Positions 1 to 5,442 of a DNA stretch of 6,049 nt are shown here, in pieces. This DNA is from Methyloprofundus sp. (GTDB taxonomy: Bacteria; Pseudomonadota; Gammaproteobacteria; Methylococcales; Methylomonadaceae). Numbering within the stretch: position 1 is the first letter of the stretch; each line of letters starts with the position of its first letter. The DNA is taken from contig JAUXBW010000141.1 of the NCBI GenBank assembly GCA_030619185.1, positions 1-6,049 of the forward strand, written 5' to 3'. The position numbers and the translations under genes are program-made. The notes under the pieces are model-generated. The model was not told the DNA's origin, did not search any database, and was given only the letters and a program-made list of their open reading frames with translations.

Positions 1-55
1 GAGAATTCAATAACATCCAGGTCTAGCTTGCCTTTTGACCCCGCAGCCGCACTAG

Positions 56-74
56 AAAAACAGATACGTATCTG
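56..74 (-). terminator. Weak candidate terminator downstream of the UPF0182 gene
   Basis: Positions 61-74 are a perfect 14-bp palindrome (CAGATACGTATCTG). Read on the minus strand it is followed directly by five T (plus-strand A at 56-60), 66 bases beyond the stop of the UPF0182 gene. It can fold as a 5-bp stem with a 4-base loop. The stem is short and AT-rich, so intrinsic termination would be weak. The perfect dyad could instead be a protein-binding site or the centre of the degenerate repeat described at 61-118. Confidence 0.3.
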
Positions 75-118
75 ATGCTACACCGCTGAAGACGGATAAA
101 AAGACAAGCGAGTTGCTT
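61..118. repeat. Degenerate copy of the repeat found at 4936-5094
   Basis: The block CTGAAGACGGATAAAAA (86-102) corresponds to the inner arms of the nested repeat at 4936-5094. On the minus strand it reads TTTTTATCCGTCTTCAGCG, against TTTTTATCCGCCTTCAGCG near 4975-4993: one difference over 19 bases. The flanking GCGAGTTGC (108-116) is the reverse complement of GCAACTCGC (4938-4946 region), which forms the outer end of that element. Read on the plus strand, the palindrome at 61-74 lies where the central hairpin of the element would be. Because the element is itself palindromic, orientation cannot be fixed. The outer arm containing the ACCCACCAG motif is missing here, so this is a truncated or diverged relative. 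Confidence 0.5.
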
Positions 119-139
119 AAGTTATTCCGTGCACGTTCC

Positions 140-2722
140 TTAGTCAGGGACATTTGCAACACCCGTCAGTTCTGGTTTTTCTGTCAGCTTTACTTTTTGC
201 TGTAATATATCGAAAGCCTGGGCTAATGAATCAGCCATTGCCGTCTGCCGATTCATTGCCACCGTCACTTTCGCCAGACTGGGGAAACCCTGCGCTGCAC
301 TTGCGACTAGATAAAGGGGCTGAATATAGAGCAGAGAATGCTGCACAGGAACAATAATCATGCGTCCACGAATCACTCGCGAACCATGCTGATTCCATAA
401 AGAATACTGCCTGGATATATCAGGATTTTGATGCATCAGGGCACTTATTTGCGCGGGCCCTTCTACCTGTATCTGTTTAGAAAACTTATAGATATAAATA
501 TCATCCTGATACCGCGCCTTACAGTGCGTAATCGTTAAGCAACCAGCAATGGCTATCGAATCAAGATTTTCACGTCCTAATGGCGATAGCGGGCTCACTA
601 ACACAAACTTTTCCTGATCCTCAGGAGCCGTAGCCGGGTTCTCATCAATATCCAGCGTCAGGTAATAAGGTTCTACCGAAGTGCCCTCCATACTAGCCAG
701 CTCCAGAGCCTCACTCTGCTGATAAAATATCTCCGGATTAGTCTGGTGAAAACGCGCATATAACTGCATTTGTAAGCTAAACCAGGCTTTGGGGTAGCTA
801 AAATGCTTGATAATAGGTGTTGGTACCCGGGCAAACTCTTTAAATAAACCTGGGTAGAGTCGTTGATAGGTTTTAATCAGGGGGTCTTTGTTATCTACGA
901 TATAGAAATCAACCGCCCCGTTATACGCATCAACAACAATCTTGACCGAGTTCCGCGCATAGTTAAAGGTTTCACCTGCTTTAGTTAATGATACCGGCTC
1001 TACTAATGGGTAAAGTCTAGACACTGTATAAGCATCGACTATCCAGTAAATTTTATGCTCTACCAGCACAGGATAAGGCTCACTATCCAGTAATAAAAAA
1101 GGCGCAATTTCTTTAATACGATTAATAATATTACGCCGCACCAGCACACGGCTATTGTTATTAATTCCAGCAGAAAAAAAGATTCGCTCATCTTTGAAAT
1201 ATGCCGCGACTACTGCCTTGGTGAATAGTGACGCTAAAGGCAGTCCACCCGTTCCCTGATAATCGGTACTCATATCACTTGCTGTGATACCTGCCGATTT
1301 CAATGACTCCGTATTAGGTACAATAGCATACGGATAATTTGCCAAACCATAATAAATCTCGGGCTGTTCGAGGTTTAATTTATCAAACTCTGCTACCTGA
1401 TCAAAGTTCTGAATTAGCCATCGCAAGGGTTGATTTGCCTGCTGACTAGAGGGTGACATAACCATGCCATAGCCATGGGTATAAACCAGATGCCGATTAC
1501 GCCAGTTTTGCGCATCAGCCGCAAGGTTCTGATAGTCCAGTTCGCGAGCAGCTGTATTTACTTGTACATTCCGTCCCCCCAGCTCATAACGATCAACAGC
1601 TACAGCATAAAAACTAAAATATGGCCGGATACTTTGTAGCTGCTCAAATACGGGCAATATTAAATCATCATCCCATATCGGAATATTATTTAATTCCTGT
1701 TTAATTTCACGTATTTTTAACGGTGATAGTGATGATTCCAGTACATAGTCTATTTCTTTTATATCTGCAAAATTAAAGGCATCCGAAGTGGCCTTTATCG
1801 TATGTTCAATATACTTCGCTTCCGCTTGTACCGGATTAGGACCCACATAATAGGCATCAATCATACTAGGTATAACATCCAGCTGCTTAACCCCTAACAC
1901 CAGTAGGTAGGCCAACCCAAAGCCTATTGCCAGCTTCCGCTTACTCCCGGTATATATACTGTAAATTGTGGCTATGGCAGCCCCTAAGAACAGCAGAAAA
2001 CTTAAGATGATGAGTGGTAAATGATAATTCATTTCCACAAACCCAGGACCGTAAAAAACGGGTAAATGTCTATCTTCATACAGCATCTCTATGCGCTCTA
2101 AAGAAATAGACCAGACTTGCAAAGCAATCACAATAACTAACAGCTTTGCAATATGCAATTTTGCAGCGACGGGAAGTACCCGTATTTTCTGTTGCTGCTT
2201 TTTATAAAACACAAAATACAAAAACCCGACTAGCCCTAATATCAGGATAAAAAACCCAAGCAGCTCTTGTTGAATCAGTGAGTAAACTGGGTAGGAGAAT
2301 AAATAATAACTAATATTTTTTGCATAGACAGGGTCAACCAGCTCAGAATCAGCAGAAAAAACATATAATAAAAAACTTTCCCAGTGTGTGTAAACCGGGA
2401 TTAAAAGCGGTATGACCACTAATAGAGATATTAGCCACAAAGTTTTTTTACGTTTTAGCAATACAGCAAGCAAGCCTTTATTATTACTGTGACCCTGCAG
2501 TGCTAGTGCCCGAGGGACATAAGAGAAATTCAGATAGACTATCGCAGTTAACAGTAAAGTAGCCCCGATTTTAACTAGCCATTCATAGCTTTCACGCAAA
2601 ATAAAATAAGCACCCAGATCTAGGGAGCTAAACCACCACAATTCGAGTAAAAATTCACTTGCCAGATAAACAAGTAGGCCGATAATTAATAGCGCAACAC
2701 TTAACTTAAACAATATTTTCAT
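140..2722 (-). CDS. UPF0182 family integral membrane protein
   Basis: This 860-residue protein belongs to the UPF0182 family (COG1615), large membrane proteins of unknown function. The N-terminal third has seven hydrophobic segments at about residues 6-28, 48-68, 93-112, 153-173, 189-208, 235-257 and 263-284. A long hydrophilic domain of about 575 residues follows and probably lies outside the cytoplasm. Blocks that I recognise as family-typical include NWRNRHLVYTHGYG (406-419), YQGTGGLPL (488-496), APFLLLDSEPYPVLV (540-554), IYWIVDAYT (558-566) and NYARNSVKIVVDAYNG (587-602). Length is near the family's usual 850-1000. The frame is intact. The ATG at 2722 is directly followed by the first membrane segment; only a weak GGAA lies about 12 bases upstream. 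Two cysteines in GCLTITHC could form a disulfide (inference). It appears monocistronic: the next gene on this strand ends 212 bases upstream, with repeats between. No substrate or reaction can be named. Confidence 0.93.
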   Translation of the reverse strand: MKILFKLSVALLIIGLLVYLASEFLLELWWFSSLDLGAYFILRESYEWLVKIGATLLLTAIVYLNFSYVPRALALQGHSNNKGLLAVLLKRKKTLWLISLLVVIPLLIPVYTHWESFLLYVFSADSELVDPVYAKNISYYLFSYPVYSLIQQELLGFFILILGLVGFLYFVFYKKQQQKIRVLPVAAKLHIAKLLVIVIALQVWSISLERIEMLYEDRHLPVFYGPGFVEMNYHLPLIILSFLLFLGAAIATIYSIYTGSKRKLAIGFGLAYLLVLGVKQLDVIPSMIDAYYVGPNPVQAEAKYIEHTIKATSDAFNFADIKEIDYVLESSLSPLKIREIKQELNNIPIWDDDLILPVFEQLQSIRPYFSFYAVAVDRYELGGRNVQVNTAARELDYQNLAADAQNWRNRHLVYTHGYGMVMSPSSQQANQPLRWLIQNFDQVAEFDKLNLEQPEIYYGLANYPYAIVPNTESLKSAGITASDMSTDYQGTGGLPLASLFTKAVVAAYFKDERIFFSAGINNNSRVLVRRNIINRIKEIAPFLLLDSEPYPVLVEHKIYWIVDAYTVSRLYPLVEPVSLTKAGETFNYARNSVKIVVDAYNGAVDFYIVDNKDPLIKTYQRLYPGLFKEFARVPTPIIKHFSYPKAWFSLQMQLYARFHQTNPEIFYQQSEALELASMEGTSVEPYYLTLDIDENPATAPEDQEKFVLVSPLSPLGRENLDSIAIAGCLTITHCKARYQDDIYIYKFSKQIQVEGPAQISALMHQNPDISRQYSLWNQHGSRVIRGRMIIVPVQHSLLYIQPLYLVASAAQGFPSLAKVTVAMNRQTAMADSLAQAFDILQQKVKLTEKPELTGVANVPD

Positions 2723-2762
2723 TATTTTTTATTCCAAAATAAAACACCTGAGACATAGGCTA

Positions 2763-2799
2763 TTTCTAGGTTAAAACCTAAAAAAAATCAGTTGAGCAC
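2763..2799. repeat. Single arm of the palindromic repeat also seen at 3967-4028
   Basis: CCTAAAAAAAATCAGTTGAG (2777-2796), continuing with CAC, matches CCTAGAAAAATCAGTTGAG at 3972-3990, continuing with CGC. The differences are two substitutions and one extra A over 23 bases. Here there is no clean second arm; AACTGAGTTTAAACC at 2887-2901 could be a decayed one. The left edge is also a small palindrome, TAGGTT-AA-AACCTA (2767-2780), whose TTCTAGG half resembles the opposite end of the repeat, so two repeat ends may abut here. The copy lies between the UPF0182 start and the ATPase stop, in the same orientation as the left arm of the 3967-4028 copy. Confidence 0.55.
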
Positions 2800-2844
2800 G
2801 GATTGTGTGAAACATCTGAGTGTGAGAGACATTCAGATATTGTC

Positions 2845-2876
2845 CCCGTATTACGCTAAAGCTGCATACGGGCTAC
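2845..2876 (-). repeat. REP-like hairpin with GTAG head
   Basis: Read on the minus strand, GTAG (2876-2873) is followed immediately by CCCGTAT, a 14-base loop, and ATACGGG: a perfect 7-bp stem at 2845-2851 and 2866-2872. A GTAG tetranucleotide abutting an imperfect GC-rich hairpin is the known hallmark of REP sequences linked to RAYT (REP-associated tyrosine) transposases. The sequence also resembles the widespread proteobacterial repeat of the CCCGGATTACGCT type. No transposase is present in the window. It sits 59 bases past the stop of the ATPase gene, a common place for REPs, where they can stabilise mRNA 3' ends. Confidence 0.55.
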
Positions 2877-2934
2877 GTTACAAAATAACTGAGTTTAAAC
2901 CACAGTTGGAAAGCCCCCCTTATTTTCTGAGTAC

Positions 2935-3918
2935 TCAAAAAACCACGACCGCACTGGACTTAAAATTGACCCATATCTTATCCCCTAGCTTTAATTTTAA
3001 CTCATCCAGAGCCTGGTAAGTAATAAGGGCTTTAAACACAACCCCCGTATCAACATTAACACGAACGCTACCCTTTTCTTCGGCAATGGTGATGATACGC
3101 CCCCGAAAGTGATTACGCATACTCGATTGCAGTGCTGTAACAGACAAAACTATATCTTGAGGATTAATAGAAGCATGCCGCCCTACTGAAATTGCCTCTG
3201 CTAATACAATACGCATGGATCCGCTGTGAAACTGATGCAGCTTAACCTCTCCATGAAATAAATTAATCAGAGGTGTCATAACTTCTCTACCTTCTGCCAG
3301 GGCAATGACTCTATCAGCGAGCGCAAATCCCTGTAAACGATCATGAGTACTAAAAATCAGTGTATTTCCAATTTCACTTGCATAGCTTTGCAAAAATAAT
3401 TCCAAAGCTTGTGCACTACCTGGATCCAGATAGCTAAATGGCTCATCCAGTAACAGAACTTCAGGTTCCAGAACCAAAATACGTGCTAATGCTACTTTTT
3501 GCAACTCACCACCCGATAGTAATTTTGCTTGTTGATTGAGACAGTGCTGTATACCCAGTTGCTTTAAAACGCGTACTATTTTTTCATTATTATATTTTTT
3601 TCCCTGTATTTTTAAGGCCAGATTGATATTGTCATAAACTGACCCACTGAGCATAAATGGCTTTTGCGCAAGAAATCCCACACGTCGTCTGTACTGGATT
3701 AACTCCCTATTATCTACATCCTGTCCATTAAATATAATTACTCCCTGACTCGGGCTGGACAAAAAGGCGAGAATATTAAGCAAAGTACTTTTTCCGGACC
3801 CATTCGCACCCATAAGTGCCGTTGTTTTTCCCGCCTGGATCTGCAAATCATTCAATGATAATGCTTGTTGATCGTGATAATAAAAGTGTAGATTTTTTAA
3901 TTGATATATATTTGTCAT
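2935..3918 (-). CDS. tupC: ABC transporter ATPase with TOBE domain, tungstate/molybdate type (TupC-like)
   Basis: This 327-residue cytoplasmic ATPase would power an oxyanion importer. All nucleotide-binding motifs are present: Walker A GANGSGKST (37-45), Q-loop Gln85, signature LSGGE (134-138), Walker B EVLLLDEP (153-160), D-loop LDPGS (164-168) and switch His192 in STHD. After a linker, residues 265-327 (beginning SSMRN) resemble the TOBE/Mop fold that senses molybdate or tungstate in ModC/TupC-type ATPases. The ATG at 3918 has a close ribosome site, AAGG, four bases upstream. The neighbouring divergent gene is tupA, so tungstate is the likely substrate; motifs alone would also fit molybdate. 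Oddity: TupB, the permease normally encoded between TupA and TupC, is not upstream or downstream, and related palindromic repeats lie on both sides of this gene. The gene symbol rests on the tupA context; ATPase identity is firm, substrate assignment moderate. Confidence 0.82.
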   Translation of the reverse strand: MTNIYQLKNLHFYYHDQQALSLNDLQIQAGKTTALMGANGSGKSTLLNILAFLSSPSQGVIIFNGQDVDNRELIQYRRRVGFLAQKPFMLSGSVYDNINLALKIQGKKYNNEKIVRVLKQLGIQHCLNQQAKLLSGGELQKVALARILVLEPEVLLLDEPFSYLDPGSAQALELFLQSYASEIGNTLIFSTHDRLQGFALADRVIALAEGREVMTPLINLFHGEVKLHQFHSGSMRIVLAEAISVGRHASINPQDIVLSVTALQSSMRNHFRGRIITIAEEKGSVRVNVDTGVVFKALITYQALDELKLKLGDKIWVNFKSSAVVVF

Positions 3919-3966
3919 AAAACCTTATTGGTACCGGAAACTCGAAGGAGATTCATAAAAAACACC

Positions 3967-4028
3967 ATAATCCTAGAAAAATCAGTTGAGCGCTAGAAGC
4001 CGTGAGCAACTGATTTTTCTAGGATAAT
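3967..4028. repeat. Large palindromic repeat between the divergent tupC-like and tupA genes
   Basis: ATCCTAGAAAAATCAGTTG (3970-3988) and its exact reverse complement (4007-4025) form a perfect 19-bp inverted repeat around an 18-base spacer. Allowing one mismatch it extends to 22 bp per arm (3967-3988 and 4007-4028). One arm recurs at 2777-2799, so this is a dispersed element rather than a one-off site. The A-run/stem/T-run layout looks like a bidirectional terminator, but it lies upstream of both flanking genes, where a terminator would serve neither. A MITE- or REP-like element, or an operator shared by both genes, fits better. The rest of the 210-base intergenic region shows no gene and no strong promoter on either strand. 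Confidence 0.75.
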
Positions 4029-4128
4029 TCCTATCATCCGCAAAAAGCATAGTAATATGATACATACCCACTGCTTTTCCGTAAAATTCAACCCGTCTTA
4101 TTTATTGTAGTTTAAACACACCCTTATT

Positions 4129-4923
4129 ATGCTAAAAAAAATACTGCTACTTAGTTTTTGTTTTATTATAAATTCTGCTTATGCGCAAGAGCGTTTGCGT
4201 ATGTCAACCACCACCAGCACAGAAAACTCAGGTTTGTTAAAAGTACTCAACCCCACCTTTGAAAAACGTCACAACGTGCAATTGGATATCATATCCGTAG
4301 GCACTGGCAAAGCATTACGTTTAGGCGAAAACGGGGATGTTGACGTGGTCTTCGTCCACGCGCCAGCAGCTGAACTCGAATTCTTAAAAAATGCTTATGG
4401 TGTTGATAGAAAGGCTGTTATGCACAATGATTTTGTGCTGATTGGGCCGCAGAAAAACCCTGCCGGGGTTGGCCTTATCCAACCGGTAAGTACCACACTT
4501 AAACAACTTGCTGACACGCAAACGCCTTTCATTTCACGCGGCGATAACTCGGGCACACATAAAAAAGAGCGGTACTTGTGGCGGCAAGCCAAAATTAAAC
4601 CAGCAGGCAGCTGGTATATTGAAGTTGGCCAGGGAATGGGAGCAGCCATCAAAATTGCAGATGAAAAACAGGCTTATACACTGACAGACAGGGGGACTTA
4701 TCTTGCGTTTAAAGATAAAATAGATTTAATTATCCTTAACGAAGGCGATAAGGCCCTGTTTAACCCCTACCACATAATGGCGGTAAACCCTGCCAAACAT
4801 AAGCATGTTCGCTATAAATTAGCCAGAAAATACATTGATTATGTGACCGGCATTGAAGGGCAAGCACTGATTGGCGCATATAAGAAACATGGAGAGCAAT
4901 TATTTTATCCCGATGCGAATTAG
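4129..4923 (+). CDS. tupA: Tungstate ABC transporter periplasmic substrate-binding protein TupA
   Basis: This 264-residue protein captures tungstate in the periplasm and delivers it to the TupBC membrane complex; tungstate serves tungsten-dependent enzymes such as some formate dehydrogenases and aldehyde oxidoreductases. A Sec signal peptide (lysines 3-4, hydrophobic 5-16, cleavage after SAYA at residue 19) precedes the mature chain. TupA-typical motifs follow: MSTTTST (25-31, containing the TTTS oxyanion-binding motif), SVGTGKALRLG (56-66), GDVDVVFVHA (69-78), FISRGDNSGTH (134-144), VGQGMG (166-171), YTLTDRGTYL (183-192) and NPYH (212-215). Length is normal and the frame intact. No clear Shine-Dalgarno precedes the ATG at 4129, but the signal peptide supports this start. 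The usual next gene, tupB, is absent: 519 bases without a convincing gene follow. The tupC-like ATPase gene is divergent on the other side. Substrate class is confident; tungstate is favoured over molybdate by overall resemblance to TupA rather than ModA. Confidence 0.92.
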   Translation: MLKKILLLSFCFIINSAYAQERLRMSTTTSTENSGLLKVLNPTFEKRHNVQLDIISVGTGKALRLGENGDVDVVFVHAPAAELEFLKNAYGVDRKAVMHNDFVLIGPQKNPAGVGLIQPVSTTLKQLADTQTPFISRGDNSGTHKKERYLWRQAKIKPAGSWYIEVGQGMGAAIKIADEKQAYTLTDRGTYLAFKDKIDLIILNEGDKALFNPYHIMAVNPAKHKHVRYKLARKYIDYVTGIEGQALIGAYKKHGEQLFYPDAN

Positions 4924-4931
4924 TCAGCTAT

Positions 4932-4980
4932 AGTAAGGCAACTCGCAATAAATAACCCACCAGCCTTACTTGTTTTTTTA
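4932..4980 (+). terminator. Candidate intrinsic terminator after tupA
   Basis: AGTAAGGC (4932-4939) and GCCTTACT (4963-4970) form a perfect 8-bp stem, followed by TGTTTTTTTA (4971-4980). It starts nine bases after the tupA stop. The 23-base loop is long for an intrinsic terminator. Its arms overlap the outer left arm of the inverted repeat at 4936-5094, so it competes with that larger structure. Termination here may be supplied by the inserted repeat itself. Confidence 0.4.
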
Positions 4981-5094
4981 TCCGCCTTCAGCGTTGCAAC
5001 TCCAGTCACATAGCTTGCTATGCTCCCTCCGTTGCGCCTTGAAGACACACAAAAACCTGCGCAATCCTGGTGGGTTATTTATTGCGCGTTACCT
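4936..5094. mobile_element. 159-bp MITE-like nested inverted repeat
   Basis: The ends are 28-bp inverted repeats with two mismatches (4936-4963 and 5067-5094), including a perfect 20-bp core (CGCAATAAATAACCCACCAG at 4944-4963). Inside lie further nested symmetries: CTTCA (4986-4990) against TGAAG (5040-5044), GCAAC (4996-5000) against GTTGC (5031-5035), and a central hairpin CATAGC-TT-GCTATG (5009-5022). There is no open frame for a transposase. Size, terminal repeats and a degenerate relative at 61-118 indicate a non-autonomous element or REP-type cluster. A target-site duplication is not clear; only TA borders both sides. It immediately follows tupA. Confidence 0.7.
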
Positions 5095-5128
5095 ATGAAC
5101 CAGACAAAAGGAGTGGGAACCTGCAGCT

Positions 5129-5158
5129 ATGCTTGCCGAATCAAGCATCCAGCTTGAT
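5129..5158. other. Two overlapping, mutually exclusive hairpins
   Basis: ATGCTTG (5129-5135) pairs with CAAGCAT (5142-5148) across a 6-base loop. ATCAAGC (5140-5146) pairs with GCTTGAT (5152-5158) across a 5-base loop. Both are perfect 7-bp stems and both use CAAGC at 5142-5146, so only one can form at a time. No T-run follows and the site is upstream of the promoter at 5209-5232, so attenuation of the protease gene is unlikely. It may be part of another palindromic repeat. Confidence 0.45.
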
Positions 5159-5208
5159 ATTTTCATAAAAAATCTAAGCTACATGTAAAAGTTAAGTATT
5201 TATTAAAG

Positions 5209-5232
5209 TTGACACGATCAGCCTGCTATAAT
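5209..5232 (+). promoter_or_regulatory. Sigma70-type extended -10 promoter for the S8 protease gene
   Basis: A perfect TATAAT at 5227-5232 is preceded by TGC (5224-5226), making an extended -10 element. A perfect TTGACA lies at 5209-5214, but the spacer is only 12 bases instead of about 17, so it probably does not act as the -35 of this box; extended -10 promoters can do without one. The start site would be near 5239, giving a leader of about 200 nt before the ATG at 5443. Confidence 0.5.
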
Positions 5233-5238
5233 TAAAGG

Positions 5239-5442
5239 TAATCTTTGTCATTGTTTAATGCGAGGTGTAAGAGTATATTTATTACTTATTAATAACATCT
5301 AGCTCTGCTCTTGCAACTAGGCTTTCATAACAACGGCTACTACGAAGAAATATTGTATATATCACCAAGAAAACATAGTTACTTTGAGGGCGAATTTATT
5401 TCCTTTGCAACTCAGTTAACCCAAACTGGATTTAAGTGTTTT
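5239..5442 (+). other. Long untranslated leader of the protease gene, with a 14-codon open frame
   Basis: If the promoter at 5224-5232 is used, about 200 nt precede the protease start. The leader contains a short open frame at 5258-5302 (14 codons, beginning MRGVRVYLLL) with no clear ribosome site. The protease reading frame also stays open upstream as far as 5296, after a TAA at 5293, with only TTG candidates as starts (for example 5311 and 5353). I recognise no riboswitch class here. Confidence 0.25.

Noticed and set aside
1..75. Open plus-strand frame ending in a TGA at 73-75, with a protein-like tail (LPFDPAAALEKQIRI).
   Set aside because: It could be the C-terminus of a gene entering from the left, but only 24 codons are visible, two other plus frames end nearby, and its last codons overlap the palindrome at 61-74. 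Too little to call.
154..357. Plus-strand open frame of 67 codons.
   Set aside because: It is antisense to the well-supported C-terminal domain of the UPF0182 gene and has no recognisable content or ribosome site.
2887..2907. AACTG...CAGTT 5-bp hairpin downstream of the ATPase gene, possible terminator.
   Set aside because: The stem is five AT-rich base pairs with an 11-base loop and only ATTTT after it on the minus strand.
2792..3019. Plus-strand open frame of 75 codons.
   Set aside because: It begins inside a repeat, crosses the REP hairpin and ends antisense to the ATPase C-terminus.
4056..4061. TATGAT, a possible -10 box for tupA.
   Set aside because: No acceptable -35 at 16-18 bases and no TGn extension, so support is insufficient.
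4395..4652. Minus-strand open frame of 85 codons.
   Set aside because: It is antisense to conserved TupA motifs and shows no family resemblance.
5129..5188. Short plus-strand frame of 19 codons (MLAESSIQLDIFIKNLSYM), with AAGGAG about 16 bases upstream.
   Set aside because: The spacing is too long for that ribosome site, the frame is very short, and its start lies inside the overlapping hairpins.
5287..5315. AATAACATCTAGCTCTGCTC resembles AATAACATCCAGGTCTAGCT near position 9.
   Set aside because: The shared part is short, with several mismatches and no symmetry or flanking similarity; chance is sufficient.
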